Made by a program: the position numbers and the translations under genes
NCBI RefSeq assembly: GCF_014206875.1
Contig: NZ_JACIJO010000003.1
Location: forward strand, 37,966-101,965
Direction: 5' to 3'
Length of the DNA: 64,000 nt
DNA from: Algoriphagus iocasae
Lineage (GTDB): Bacteria; Bacteroidota; Bacteroidia; Cytophagales; Cyclobacteriaceae
Part shown: piece by piece, positions 9,218 to 17,810 of the stretch
Layout: each line of letters opens with the position of its first letter
How positions within the stretch are numbered: position 1 is the stretch's first letter
The notes under the pieces: generated by a model
Database searches by the model: none
Seen by the model: the letters and a program-made list of their open reading frames with translations, nothing else
Told to the model about the DNA's origin: nothing

Positions 9218-10102
9218 ATGGCCACATTAATCGACGGAAAACTTACCTCATCACAAATAAAATCTGAAATCGCTGCACGAGTGGCAGAAATAAAAGCTGA
9301 GGGAGGAAAAACGCCTCATTTGGCTGCGATTCTAGTAGGAAATGATGGTGCAAGTCAAACTTATGTAGGCGCAAAAGTGAAAGCTTGCGGTGAATGTGGC
9401 TTTGAGTCAACTTTGGTCCGTTTAGAGGATACAGTTTCCGAGGAAGAGTTGCTAAAGGTAGTAGAGGATATCAACGAAAATCCAGAAATAGACGGTTTGA
9501 TCGTACAGCTTCCCCTTCCAAAGCATATCTCTGTAGAGAAAGTAACCAATAAGATTAAGCCTGAGAAAGACGTGGACGGCTTTACTCCTGCAAACGTTGG
9601 TCGGATGGCACTTAACTGGCCTGCTTACGTAGCAGCAACTCCTTATGGAATTGTGGAGCTTTTGAAAAGATATGAAATCGAAACTTCAGGTAAGCACTGT
9701 GTGGTGATCGGAAGAAGCCATATTGTGGGAAGTCCTATGAGTATTTTGATGGCTAGAAATGGCTATCCAGGAAATTCTACCGTGACTTTGACGCATAGCC
9801 GAACCAAGAATCTGGAAGAGATTGCTAAATCTGCAGATATTTTGATTGTGGCCTTGGGTAAACCTCATTTTGTGACGGCTGACATGGTGAAGCCAGGAGC
9901 AGTGGTGATTGATGTGGGAATTCACAGAATCGAAGATGCTAGCAAGAAGTCTGGATTTAGACTGGTAGGCGATGTGAAGTTTGAGGAAGTTGCCGAGAAA
10001 GCTTCAGCGATTACTCCTGTGCCTGGTGGTGTAGGACCGATGACGATTGCATCTTTGCTTTACAACACCTTGTTGGCGGCAGAGAAGAAGGTTTACGGAT
10101 AA
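9218..10102 (+). CDS. folD: Methylenetetrahydrofolate dehydrogenase / methenyltetrahydrofolate cyclohydrolase
   Basis: A 294-residue cytosolic bifunctional enzyme that interconverts 5,10-methylene- and 10-formyl-tetrahydrofolate using NADP, supplying one-carbon units for purine and fMet synthesis. Family landmarks in order: [13 protein letters not shown] with the catalytic tyrosine and lysine (about 48-60), [24 protein letters not shown], the nucleotide-binding [10 protein letters not shown] loop, and the C-terminal [13 protein letters not shown] signature. Length is standard. It sits just right of the four-helix-bundle cassette and upstream of tRNA-Leu, which has its own promoter. Confidence 0.98.
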   Translation: MATLIDGKLTSSQIKSEIAARVAEIKAEGGKTPHLAAILVGNDGASQTYVGAKVKACGECGFESTLVRLEDTVSEEELLKVVEDINENPEIDGLIVQLPLPKHISVEKVTNKIKPEKDVDGFTPANVGRMALNWPAYVAATPYGIVELLKRYEIETSGKHCVVIGRSHIVGSPMSILMARNGYPGNSTVTLTHSRTKNLEEIAKSADILIVALGKPHFVTADMVKPGAVVIDVGIHRIEDASKKSGFRLVGDVKFEEVAEKASAITPVPGGVGPMTIASLLYNTLLAAEKKVYG

Positions 10103-10137
10103 AATTAAAAATAATTGGAAAAGCTGTAGAGTAGGGG

Positions 10138-10168
10138 TTGCTTCGAATAGGCAACATTTCTACTTTTG
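10138..10168 (+). promoter_or_regulatory. Promoter of tRNA-Leu (TTG-N20-TACTTTTG)
   Basis: A TTG at 10138-10140 and an exact TACTTTTG -7 box at 10161-10168 are 20 bases apart, matching the Bacteroidota housekeeping promoter. The box ends 12 bases before the mature tRNA. This is one of the two best complete promoters in the window. Confidence 0.75.
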
Positions 10169-10180
10169 CTGACCCTAACC

Positions 10181-10264
10181 GCGCACGTGGTGAAACTGGT
10201 AGACACGCCATCTTGAGGGGGTGGTGCATTAAGTTGTGTGGAAGTTCGAATCTTCTCGTGCGCA
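10181..10264 (+). tRNA. tRNA-Leu (anticodon GAG)
   Basis: A class II tRNA: acceptor GCGCACG pairs with CGTGCGC; the D-arm contains GGTAGACAC; the anticodon stem CCATC/GGTGG encloses the loop TTGAGGG, giving anticodon GAG. A long variable arm follows, then a T-arm with loop TTCGAAT. The discriminator base is A at 10264. The terminal CCA is not encoded (CAA follows), so it must be added enzymatically. Confidence 0.95.
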
Positions 10265-10265
10265 C

Positions 10266-10297
10266 AAAAAAGCTCTGAAGTTATTCAGGGCTTTTTT
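10266..10297 (+). terminator. Intrinsic terminator after tRNA-Leu
   Basis: AAAAAAGCTCTGAA pairs with TTCAGGGCTTTTTT around loop GTTAT, 14 pairs with one G-T wobble, ending in a T-run. Confidence 0.88.
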
Positions 10298-10514
10298 TCA
10301 TTAAGGCTCCCAATTATTCGGAGTTCTTTTTTTTACTGCAAAGTCGCAAAGGACGCAGAGATAATAAAGAGAAGGGCAAAGGTGTCTTTATCTCTTTTAT
10401 GAATTGTATTTTTAGTAATCAAAACCTCAATAGAAGAATTCTATTTACTTTTTCCACCAATGGCCTCTTCTCTCCCCATATTTTCCTTACATTTTCGGCC
10501 AAATTAAATTTCCT

Positions 10515-11057
10515 ATGTATCGATTATTGAAAGCAGCTCTTTTCTCAGCCGCACTCTTGTTTACCCATTTGACATTTGCTCAATCTGCTCAATTCCCCTT
10601 GGTAAAAGGTTTCGGTGGGATTTATGAAGTTCCTGATGCAACTGAAAGACCGGATCCAACCCTGGAATACAAGATCATGGTTGACATGTCTACTGGTGCA
10701 GATGATCCAAAGCAAATCAGCAGATGGGTGGATAATGTTGCCCGATTGATGAACCTGCATGGACTTGCCGGGGTGCCTCAAGAAAATATGCACGTAAAAG
10801 TTGTGGTCCATGGAGGTGCTATTTTTACGATCTTAAACAATGAAGAGTACCAGAAGCGGTATCAAGTGGATAATCCAAACTTGCCGGTTTATCAGGCACT
10901 GAAGGATGCAGGAGTTGATATCTATGTTTGTGGCCAATCTATGCGGGCTAGAAGTTTGAGTAAAAGTGATATTTCTCCGCTTATTGAAATTGCACATTCA
11001 GCTTTGACCACCATCACTACTTACGTGCCTCAGGGCTACACACTGCTGAAATTCTAA
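10515..11057 (+). CDS. DsrE/DsrF-like family protein, exported
   Basis: A 180-residue protein with an N-terminal signal peptide (MYRLLKAALFSAALLFTHLTFAQ) followed by a DsrE-like alpha/beta domain. Typical features are the VKVVVHGGAIFTIL strand-loop and the C-terminal DIYVCGQSMRARSL segment with a cysteine (about 140) at the position that carries sulfur in DsrE/TusD-type proteins. In the family the domain handles sulfur or acts as an oligomeric small-molecule binder; exported homologues are uncharacterised, so function here is open. It precedes the hybrid kinase gene by 36 bases and may be co-transcribed with it. Confidence 0.8.
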   Translation: MYRLLKAALFSAALLFTHLTFAQSAQFPLVKGFGGIYEVPDATERPDPTLEYKIMVDMSTGADDPKQISRWVDNVARLMNLHGLAGVPQENMHVKVVVHGGAIFTILNNEEYQKRYQVDNPNLPVYQALKDAGVDIYVCGQSMRARSLSKSDISPLIEIAHSALTTITTYVPQGYTLLKF

Positions 11058-11093
11058 TACTTGGAATAATTATTGGTAATTTTGGAGGATAGA

Positions 11094-13628
11094 ATGAAAA
11101 AAGTCAATCCTCCTTCCAAGACCGCGAGAAAAGTCGTTATCGGCTTTTTCTTTGCCGCCATTTTCCTAATAGGGGTGGCAGGCTTGACTTATTATACCCT
11201 CAATCGTTTGGTGGATACAGTTGCTGAATTGGCTGAACCTAATCAGAAATTGAATCTTCTTAATGAACTTCAAACAGAGATTTTTCAGATTTCACAAATT
11301 GAGCAGTTTGGGGAAGAAGGAGATTTTCGGGTGAAAGACTCCACTCTAAAGTCATTGGATGAGAAACTTGCCCAGCTAGATGAATGGGCTACTGATAGTT
11401 TAGAGAAGTCAAATATTCAAAGCATCCGAGAGAATCTGGCCACCTTGGTGACTGGATATATGGATCTTTTTGAGGTGAAAAGCAATCTTGCGAATCGGAA
11501 TTTTACCCAAGAAGCTCTTCGGAAAGTTGAGCTTGGAATTCGGAGAAGAGCAGCAGATCTGGAAACAGAACCTTTGCGAACGCTCCAGCCTAAAGATATT
11601 ATATTGGAAGAACTCAAGCAGCAGAATGCAACGAGGCAGGAACTTCCAAAAGGGCAGGAATTGCAGGTAGGTAGATTAACTCCGGAAGAAATCACCAAAG
11701 AAGAGGATAAGCTGGTGAATTACCTCCGAAATCTTCAAAAGCAAAATAGTCGCTCTACAGAGGCACAACCTATTACCTTAGATAGTATCCTATACAATAT
11801 CCGAGGTGTCATCAGCAGAATTTATCGTGAAGAAGCCTACCAAAGACAGAAGTTGGCATCTCTGGAAACTGAGCTTTCTCAAAAGCAGAGTGAGATCATC
11901 GGTACTATACAAAGTTTACTGACAACTCTTCAAAGGCGGGTAATCGAGGATTCTAATTCCCAAAACGACGCAGCTTTCTTACTTGCGAATGATGTGACTT
12001 TTTTCTTGCTGATGGTTGTGGTTCTGGCAGTTTTGGGTTCTGCATTGCTGGTATATTCTATTCTTAAAGAGATTAAACTCAATAAAAGCTATCAGGAAAA
12101 TCTGTTGATTTCTCAGCAAAAATCTGAAGCGCTAGCTCGTTCTAAACAGGAGTTCCTGGCCAATATGAGCCATGAAATCAGAAACCCACTTCATGTTATT
12201 CAGGGGTATCAATCAGTTTTAGAAAAATCCACCTTAGACACTGCCCAGCAGTCTTATTTGAGAATGATCGGATTTGCCTCTCAAACTTTGATGGAAATTG
12301 TGGACGATGTACTCGATTTTTCAAAACTAGAGGCAGGTAAGCTCAAGTTGGAATACCGACCTTTTGACCCATTCAATCTTTTTGGTTCACTTCAGAAATT
12401 CTTTGAGTTACAGGCAGACGAGAAAAAGCTAGGTTTTCACTGGGCTTTGAAACTTCCAGAAGACAAATGGCTGGAAGGGGATCAGTTGCGCTTGAAGCAA
12501 ATACTAAATAACCTCTTATCCAATGCATTTAAATTCACCCAAGAGGGCTCAATCAGTGTCAATGTAGAATGGGCAGAAAATCAGCTAATTGTGGAAATTA
12601 GGGACACTGGGATTGGGATGAGTGAGGAAGTGTTGGAAAAAGTCTTTTTGGAATTTGATCAGGCGGATAATTCTATTTCCAGAAAATTCGGCGGAACAGG
12701 ATTGGGATTGGCGATCGTCCATAGATTGGTCTTATTGATGAAAGGGGACATTGATACCAAAAGCGAAGTTGGGGTTGGAACTCAATTTAGAATCACGTTG
12801 CCGATGAAGGCCGTGGAGGCTCATGAGGCCGAACCAAGTACTTCAGAAATGAATTTCATCGATCTGGAAGACAAGAATGTTTTATTGGTGGATGATGATA
12901 AGGTTGGTTTGAGATATCTGGAGACTATTTTTTCATACTTTGGAGCCAATGTTATTGCCTATCCAGGAGGTGCTTTCTTCCGGGATGAATTTGAAGAAAT
13001 CGATATTGATTTGGCTATAATTGATATTCAAATGCCTGAATTTTCTGGTTTTGATGTGGTGAAATCTATCAGGACATATGATTCCTATAAATCACTTCCA
13101 GTACTTGCCATGACCGCCAATGTATTCGTTGAGGAAAAAGAAAAAATGATGAAGGCAGGATTTAATGAATTGCTGTTCAAACCCTTCCAAGAGAAAGCAC
13201 TTGTAGCTTGCTTGAGTAGAATTTTCCCAGATCGGGCTACTAAAGGACAACCAATCGCATCTGAGGTTTCAGTGGAAAACCATGATCATTTTGATCTGAA
13301 AGACATGCGTCGATTCTGTATGGGAGATGAAGAGCTCCTGTTGGATATTTTGAAAGATCTTATCAAAGACACTCAAAAAGACATGACCAGGCTGAAAAAA
13401 GCCAGGTTAAATGATCGATGGGACGAAGTATTGGAAATTTGCCATCAACTCGGAAGTAGACTGGGCCAAATAAAAAGTCCGAGTGGGGAACTGGCCAGAA
13501 AAGTGGAAAACAGTCTGAAGCTGGGAACTCAAAATGGCCTAGACGAAGTCTTAAATATTTTGGATATTGAGGTGAAAAACCTATTAGCAGCTCTCTCAGA
13601 GGTGGTTTATGCCCCAGAGAGCTACTAA
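11094..13628 (+). CDS. Hybrid sensor histidine kinase (HisKA-HATPase-REC-Hpt)
   Basis: An 844-residue membrane sensor. I start it at the ATG at 11094, preceded by GGAGG at 11084-11088; an in-frame TTG at 11073 is less likely. Order: membrane helix (about 13-36), a roughly 270-residue extracytoplasmic helical/coiled sensor region, a second membrane helix (about 300-325), HisKA with MSHEIRNP (H360), HATPase with N-box, DTGIGM and GGTGLGLAIV, a receiver domain with phospho-acceptor D644 in IIDIQMPE and conserved lysine in LFKPF, then an Hpt-like helical bundle with CHQLGSRLG (H784). It probably relays phosphate to a response regulator; the NtrC-type regulator gene lies convergent 11 bases away. 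The Hpt motif lacks the usual LKG after the histidine. Confidence 0.93.
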   Translation: MKKVNPPSKTARKVVIGFFFAAIFLIGVAGLTYYTLNRLVDTVAELAEPNQKLNLLNELQTEIFQISQIEQFGEEGDFRVKDSTLKSLDEKLAQLDEWATDSLEKSNIQSIRENLATLVTGYMDLFEVKSNLANRNFTQEALRKVELGIRRRAADLETEPLRTLQPKDIILEELKQQNATRQELPKGQELQVGRLTPEEITKEEDKLVNYLRNLQKQNSRSTEAQPITLDSILYNIRGVISRIYREEAYQRQKLASLETELSQKQSEIIGTIQSLLTTLQRRVIEDSNSQNDAAFLLANDVTFFLLMVVVLAVLGSALLVYSILKEIKLNKSYQENLLISQQKSEALARSKQEFLANMSHEIRNPLHVIQGYQSVLEKSTLDTAQQSYLRMIGFASQTLMEIVDDVLDFSKLEAGKLKLEYRPFDPFNLFGSLQKFFELQADEKKLGFHWALKLPEDKWLEGDQLRLKQILNNLLSNAFKFTQEGSISVNVEWAENQLIVEIRDTGIGMSEEVLEKVFLEFDQADNSISRKFGGTGLGLAIVHRLVLLMKGDIDTKSEVGVGTQFRITLPMKAVEAHEAEPSTSEMNFIDLEDKNVLLVDDDKVGLRYLETIFSYFGANVIAYPGGAFFRDEFEEIDIDLAIIDIQMPEFSGFDVVKSIRTYDSYKSLPVLAMTANVFVEEKEKMMKAGFNELLFKPFQEKALVACLSRIFPDRATKGQPIASEVSVENHDHFDLKDMRRFCMGDEELLLDILKDLIKDTQKDMTRLKKARLNDRWDEVLEICHQLGSRLGQIKSPSGELARKVENSLKLGTQNGLDEVLNILDIEVKNLLAALSEVVYAPESY

Positions 13629-13639
13629 TCGAAGGTTAA

Positions 13640-15043
13640 TTAATCCAGTCCGTATTTTTCCATTTTACTGTACAGGGTTTTTCTATCCATGTTCAGAATT
13701 CTGGCAGTTTTTGACTTGTTGAATTTGGTGTCGTTCAGAACTTTTTGGATCAGTTCTTTCTCCTGTTCCACCCATTTTGATTTGTAATCTTTTGGAGAAG
13801 GGAGCTCCTCGTTCATGACAGAATTAGAAGTGTTTCCAAAACTGGCACTTGCCATTTGACTAGAAGGCTCGTATAAATCCGAAGGAAGTGCGTCCTTTTC
13901 TACCAATCCTCCAGCAGTCAATAACACTGCTCGTTTGATGATGTTTCTTAGTTCACGGAGGTTTCCAGGCCAGTCATAAGCCAAGAAAATTTCCCAGACT
14001 TCCGGAGTGAAACCTCCTACATTTTTGCCGAGTCTATCGTTGCTTTCTTCTAAAAATTGCTGTGCAAAATCTTCCAAATCCTCTTTCCTTCTTCGAAGGG
14101 GGATGGCTTGCAAAGTGAATTCATTGAGTCGGTGATAAAGATCCTCCCTGAAATGCCCATCTCCAGATTGGATAATAAGGTTGTCATTGGTAGCGGCAAT
14201 GATTCTCACATCAATTTGTATTTCCTTATTGCCACCGATTTTACGGATCGTTCTCTCTTGGATGGCACGAAGCAATTGGATTTGAACTTCATAGCTCAAG
14301 TTGCCTATTTCATCCAAGAAAATCGTACCTCCTTTGGCGGACTCAAAATGACCCGTTTTATGATCCAAAGCTCCTGTAAATGCGCCTTTAACATGACCAA
14401 AAAGCTCACTTCCAGCCAATTCTCTTGGCAAGGCTCCACAATCTATTGCAATGAAAGGACCATCCTTACGAGTTGATAAATCGTGAATTCTTCTGGAAAC
14501 AAATTCTTTACCTGTTCCCGTTTCTCCTAGCACCAAAACACTTAAATCAGTTGGGGCAACGAGTTGAATATGTTTTTCAAGTTTTTCTGCTTCGGCTGAA
14601 CTTCCGACCACATAGCTGCTTTTGGCAACTTTTGATTCAGAAGTTTTTTGTGGCTTGCTGGAGGGAATCGACGGTTCGGTGCTTTTGGCAGAGAGTGATT
14701 CTTTTACTGTCGCCAGCAATTCATCTGGATTGATAGGCTTGGTGATATATTCAAAAGCGCCAAGTTTCATGGCTTTGATTGCAATCCGGATATCTGAATA
14801 GTGGGTGATCAGAATTACCTGAGTGGCAGGGAATTTAGATTTAGACCATTGGAGTAACTCCATGCCAGTTCCATCAGGAAGGCGAAAATCGGCAATGATC
14901 AAATCATAACTATTGGTTGCCAATGTTTGTTGGGCATCTTTGACTTTGACACAAGTTTCAACAGCGTAGCCATTTTTCTCCAAAAAAGTCTTAACGATTC
15001 TGGAATAGGTCAAGTCATCTTCGACTAATAAAATCTGTTTCAT
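13640..15043 (-). CDS. Sigma-54-dependent response regulator (NtrC/AtoC family)
   Basis: A 467-residue cytoplasmic activator. The receiver domain has phospho-acceptor D52 (IIADFRLPDG) and lysine 102. A linker leads to the AAA+ domain with Walker A GETGTGKE (173-180), the sigma-54-contacting GAFTGA loop (220-225) and Walker B FLDEIG. A Fis-type helix-turn-helix ends the protein (about 425-467, KSKTARILNMDRKTLYSKM). Phosphorylated proteins of this type bind upstream sites and drive ATP-dependent opening of sigma-54 promoters. It is convergent with the hybrid kinase, its likely partner. The next gene upstream on this strand has a sigma-54-like promoter, a candidate target. Confidence 0.95.
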   Translation of the reverse strand: MKQILLVEDDLTYSRIVKTFLEKNGYAVETCVKVKDAQQTLATNSYDLIIADFRLPDGTGMELLQWSKSKFPATQVILITHYSDIRIAIKAMKLGAFEYITKPINPDELLATVKESLSAKSTEPSIPSSKPQKTSESKVAKSSYVVGSSAEAEKLEKHIQLVAPTDLSVLVLGETGTGKEFVSRRIHDLSTRKDGPFIAIDCGALPRELAGSELFGHVKGAFTGALDHKTGHFESAKGGTIFLDEIGNLSYEVQIQLLRAIQERTIRKIGGNKEIQIDVRIIAATNDNLIIQSGDGHFREDLYHRLNEFTLQAIPLRRRKEDLEDFAQQFLEESNDRLGKNVGGFTPEVWEIFLAYDWPGNLRELRNIIKRAVLLTAGGLVEKDALPSDLYEPSSQMASASFGNTSNSVMNEELPSPKDYKSKWVEQEKELIQKVLNDTKFNKSKTARILNMDRKTLYSKMEKYGLD

Positions 15044-15078
15044 GTAAAAATCACGGTTGACAATACAAGTTTAACGAA

Positions 15079-15108
15079 AAAAGCATCGGACAGGTGCCCG
15101 ATGCTTTT
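15079..15108 (-). terminator. Intrinsic terminator of the small secreted-protein gene
   Basis: AAAAGCATCGG (15079-15089) pairs with CCGATGCTTTT (15098-15108); read leftward it ends in a T-run. It would separate the small secreted-protein gene from the response-regulator gene, although leakage into the regulator is possible. Confidence 0.8.
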
Positions 15109-15128
15109 AAATATAAGGGTTTAAGCAA

Positions 15129-15446
15129 CTAGTCTTTTATTTCGTTCCCTTCTTGATCATATTTTTTGGTCAATTTTTCTTCTGAACCGTTATCAAAAAT
15201 GACTTCGAAGTGAAATTTGCCATCTAATTGAGTGATTTGGTAAGCTTCCGCGATTGGAAGTGCTTTTACTTCTTCACTTTGTGAGATGGTAGCTTTTACA
15301 GCATCAGGAAGCGCTTCAGCCTCGATTTTAACTTTTTCTTGCTGAGTGATCACTTCCATTGGAGTGCTGTTTTTCAACATAAACTGTGGTGTTGCCATTG
15401 CAGCACCTGTTACTAACATTGCGGACATTAAAAGAACCTTTTTCAT
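15129..15446 (-). CDS. Small secreted PepSY-like protein
   Basis: A 105-residue protein with a signal peptide (MKKVLLMSAMLVTGAAMATP) and an acidic/basic mixed mature part. The pattern LPDAVKATISQS, then IAEAYQITQLDGKFHFEVIF, then a lysine-rich GNEIKD end resembles the small periplasmic PepSY-like proteins of Bacteroidota; a specific role is unknown. It has no neighbours on its own transcript: a sigma-54-like promoter lies upstream and an intrinsic terminator downstream. Next on the strand is the sigma-54 response regulator, so it may be that regulator's dedicated target. Confidence 0.72.
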   Translation of the reverse strand: MKKVLLMSAMLVTGAAMATPQFMLKNSTPMEVITQQEKVKIEAEALPDAVKATISQSEEVKALPIAEAYQITQLDGKFHFEVIFDNGSEEKLTKKYDQEGNEIKD

Positions 15447-15487
15447 GGTAATAAGTTGGTTTAGTGTAAAATGGTTATATAATAGTT

Positions 15488-15501
15488 AGAGTCCGGACTC
15501 T
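15488..15501. promoter_or_regulatory. Perfect palindrome AGAGTCCGGACTCT in the 5' leader
   Basis: A 14-base perfect palindrome 41 bases upstream of the small secreted-protein ATG, downstream of the predicted sigma-54 start site. It may be an operator or an RNA hairpin in the leader. Confidence 0.5.
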
Positions 15502-15540
15502 TAAATTCAAAACCTTTCTGTTTCGAATCTGAAAAACTTA

Positions 15541-15558
15541 GTGCGAAGGTTATGCCAA
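15541..15558 (-). promoter_or_regulatory. Candidate sigma-54 promoter (-24/-12)
   Basis: The reverse strand reads TTGGCATAACCTTCGCAC. It has TGGCA at -24 and GC at -12 with exactly ten bases between the GG and GC dinucleotides, and one mismatch (TCGC for TTGC) in the -12 element. The predicted start lies about 85 bases before the small secreted-protein ATG. The nearest gene but one on the same strand encodes a sigma-54 activator. Confidence 0.55.
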
Positions 15559-15626
15559 GTGCTCAAATAGGCGAAAAACCCACTTTTTTGATTAAGATCA
15601 AGTGTATTGATGGGGAGAATACCCTC

Positions 15627-15647
15627 AAGTTGTTCTTAAGAGAACTT
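15627..15647. promoter_or_regulatory. Imperfect dyad, possible activator site
   Basis: Outer arms AAGTT and AACTT enclose a partly symmetric TTCTTAAGA core; 7 of 10 positions pair. It lies roughly 70-90 bases upstream of the -24 element, within the range used by NtrC-type activators. Confidence 0.35.
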
Positions 15648-15770
15648 AAAAAGTGGGGCAAAAACCTGTCTATCTCTGCTAATTGGAAGCTTTGCCTGAA
15701 ATGAGCTGTTTTACAAAATTTAAAATCCTAAAATCGAACTTTTTTGAAGAAAAATTCTTTTAAAATCTAG

Positions 15771-15778
15771 TAACTTTG
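15771..15778 (+). promoter_or_regulatory. -7 box (TAACTTTG) of the purF-like gene
   Basis: Exact TAnnTTTG, 29 bases before the ATG, with a TTTTTTG run (15740-15746) 24 bases upstream as a slightly distant -33 candidate. Confidence 0.55.
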
Positions 15779-15807
15779 CTCCATCAAAATAACATTCGCC
15801 AAAATCC

Positions 15808-17691
15808 ATGAGTGACGCCATCAAACACGAATGCGGCATAGCAATGATCAGGCTGCGCAAACCCGTTCAATATTATATTGACAAATACGGAACAGCAGCT
15901 TATGCAGCTAACAGACTTTATGTCTTAATGCAAAAGCAAATCAATCGAGGTCAGGATGGCGCGGGAGTCGCCAACATCAAAATCGGCACTGATCCCGGTA
16001 CTAGATATATCAGTAGATACCGGTCGATTGAACCTTCAGCGGTCAATTTCATCTTTGACAAGATCAACAAGAAGTACAAAAAAGCTAAAAAAATAGGTGG
16101 TCATGATGCACTTTCTGATGCAGAATGGCTGAAAGAAAATATCGCATTTACAGGAGAAGTTTGGTTGGGGCACCTTCGTTATGGTACACATGGCGAAAAC
16201 AGCATCGAAACTTGTCACCCTTTCCTAAAGCAAAACAACTGGAGAAGTAGAAACCTGGTAATGGCTGGAAACTTCAACATGACAAATGTTGAGGAGCTTT
16301 TCAGTAAGCTTGTTCAGCTGGGACAGCACCCGAAAGAAAAAACAGATACCGTAACGGTGATGGAGAAAATCGGGCACTTCCTGGATGAGGAAAACCAGCG
16401 AATTTTCGATAAATACAAGCACCAATATTCAAACGAACAGATTACCAACGTCATTGAAAATGAGTTGGACGTGGCTAGAATCCTAAGAAGATCCTGTAGA
16501 GATTTTGATGGAGGATATGCGATGGCAGGAATGATCGGTAACGGTTCTGCATTTGTTGTTCGTGATCCTTCCGGTATTCGTCCAGCTTATTACTATGCTG
16601 ATGACGAGGTAGTGGTCGTAGCTTCCGAAAAGCCAGCAATCAAATCCGCTTTCAATATTGATTTTAAATCCATCCAAGAGATCAAACCAGGTCATGCTTT
16701 GGTGATCAATAAAGATGGATCCTATGCAGAATCAGAGATTTTGCCGGCAAGAGAGAAGAAATCCTGCAGCTTTGAAAGAATTTATTTCTCTAGAGGAACT
16801 GATCCAGCTATTTATCAGGAAAGGAAAGATTTGGGTAAAGCATTGATTCCGCAAATCTTAAAAGCGATTGATTTCGACCTTAAAAACACTGTCTTCTCTT
16901 ACATTCCAAATACAGCTGAAACAGCATTTTTGGGAATGATCGAGGGATTGGAAGATTATCTAAGCGCAAAAAGAAGGGAAGTTTTCTTAGATGGCAAGCC
17001 ACATATGGGCGAGCTGGATGAGTTGCTTAATTTCAGACCAAGAGTAGAAAAATTGGTTAGCAAAGACGTGAAGTTGAGAACATTTATCACCAATGATGAC
17101 GATCGCGATACCATGGTGGCAAATGTTTACGATACGACATTTGAGGTTGTGAAACCAGGTGTGGATACCTTGGTAGTAATTGATGATAGTATTGTGAGAG
17201 GTACTACTTTGGAGAAAAGCATTTTGACAACATTGGATAAATTGAATCCAAAAAGAATCATCATCGTTTCTTCTGCTCCACAGATCCGATTCCCGGATTG
17301 TTATGGAATTGACATGTCAAGAATGAAGGAGTTTATTGCCTTCAGAGCAGCATTGGCTTTATTAAAGGAAAGGAAAATGGAAGATATCTTGGATAAAATC
17401 CACGAGTCATGCTTAAGCCATCCTAATTCTTATGAAAACTTTGTAAAAGAAGTTTACAGTCAATTTACTGATGATGAAATTTCTGATAAAGTTGCTCAGA
17501 TTGTCGTTGGAGATAACATTAAAGCAGAAGTTCAAGTGATTTTCCAAACTGTAGATAACCTGCATAAATGTATCCCTAACCATATTGGAGACTGGTATTT
17601 TACTGGAGACTATCCAACTACAGGTGGTACTCGAGTGGTGAATAAATCCTTTGCCAACTTTATGGAAGGCAAGACAGTTAGAGCTTATTAA
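15808..17691 (+). CDS. purF: Amidophosphoribosyltransferase-type enzyme (long Bacteroidota PurF)
   Basis: A 627-residue cytosolic protein with the two PurF domains. The N-terminal glutaminase begins with the nucleophile in HECGIA (C9), so an eight-residue propeptide would have to be removed. GHLRYGTHG and DFDGGYAM follow. The C-terminal phosphoribosyltransferase domain has the PRPP loop VVIDDSIVRGTT (about 457-468). The reaction would be glutamine + PRPP to phosphoribosylamine, the first step of purine synthesis. At 627 residues it is over 100 longer than classical PurF, with extra sequence at about 70-115 and at the C-terminus; this long form is seen in Bacteroidota. A paralogue with a changed role cannot be excluded. 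Confidence 0.87.
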   Translation: MSDAIKHECGIAMIRLRKPVQYYIDKYGTAAYAANRLYVLMQKQINRGQDGAGVANIKIGTDPGTRYISRYRSIEPSAVNFIFDKINKKYKKAKKIGGHDALSDAEWLKENIAFTGEVWLGHLRYGTHGENSIETCHPFLKQNNWRSRNLVMAGNFNMTNVEELFSKLVQLGQHPKEKTDTVTVMEKIGHFLDEENQRIFDKYKHQYSNEQITNVIENELDVARILRRSCRDFDGGYAMAGMIGNGSAFVVRDPSGIRPAYYYADDEVVVVASEKPAIKSAFNIDFKSIQEIKPGHALVINKDGSYAESEILPAREKKSCSFERIYFSRGTDPAIYQERKDLGKALIPQILKAIDFDLKNTVFSYIPNTAETAFLGMIEGLEDYLSAKRREVFLDGKPHMGELDELLNFRPRVEKLVSKDVKLRTFITNDDDRDTMVANVYDTTFEVVKPGVDTLVVIDDSIVRGTTLEKSILTTLDKLNPKRIIIVSSAPQIRFPDCYGIDMSRMKEFIAFRAALALLKERKMEDILDKIHESCLSHPNSYENFVKEVYSQFTDDEISDKVAQIVVGDNIKAEVQVIFQTVDNLHKCIPNHIGDWYFTGDYPTTGGTRVVNKSFANFMEGKTVRAY

Positions 17692-17713
17692 TAGACTTTA
17701 TTTGAATAGAAAT

Positions 17714-17745
17714 AAAAAGGCACAGGGAATATTCCTTGTGCCTTT
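17714..17745 (+). terminator. Intrinsic terminator after the purF-like gene
   Basis: Nearly complete hairpin: AAAAGGCACA pairs with TGTGCCTTTT around the self-complementary GGAATATTCC core, followed by a T-rich stretch. Confidence 0.85.
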
Positions 17746-17810
17746 TCTCTTTTTGAAAATTCGGTTGAATAAATTAGTGTTGTAATTCAAAATAAACAGA
17801 AGAATAAATA

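Larger units (their letters stand above)
15447..15807. other. Divergent regulatory region, small secreted protein / purF-like gene
   Basis: A 361-base spacer. From left to right it holds a perfect 14-base palindrome (15488-15501), a leftward sigma-54-like promoter (15541-15558), an imperfect dyad (15627-15647) and the rightward TAACTTTG box (15771-15778). No gene seen. Confidence 0.6.

Noticed and set aside
9039..9227. Leftward 62-residue ORF over the right inverted-repeat flank
   Set aside because: Lies antisense to the end of the four-helix-bundle gene and the repeat; no family features.
10011..10265. Leftward 84-residue ORF over folD end and tRNA-Leu
   Set aside because: It runs antisense through a clear tRNA and a conserved gene; no protein-family features.
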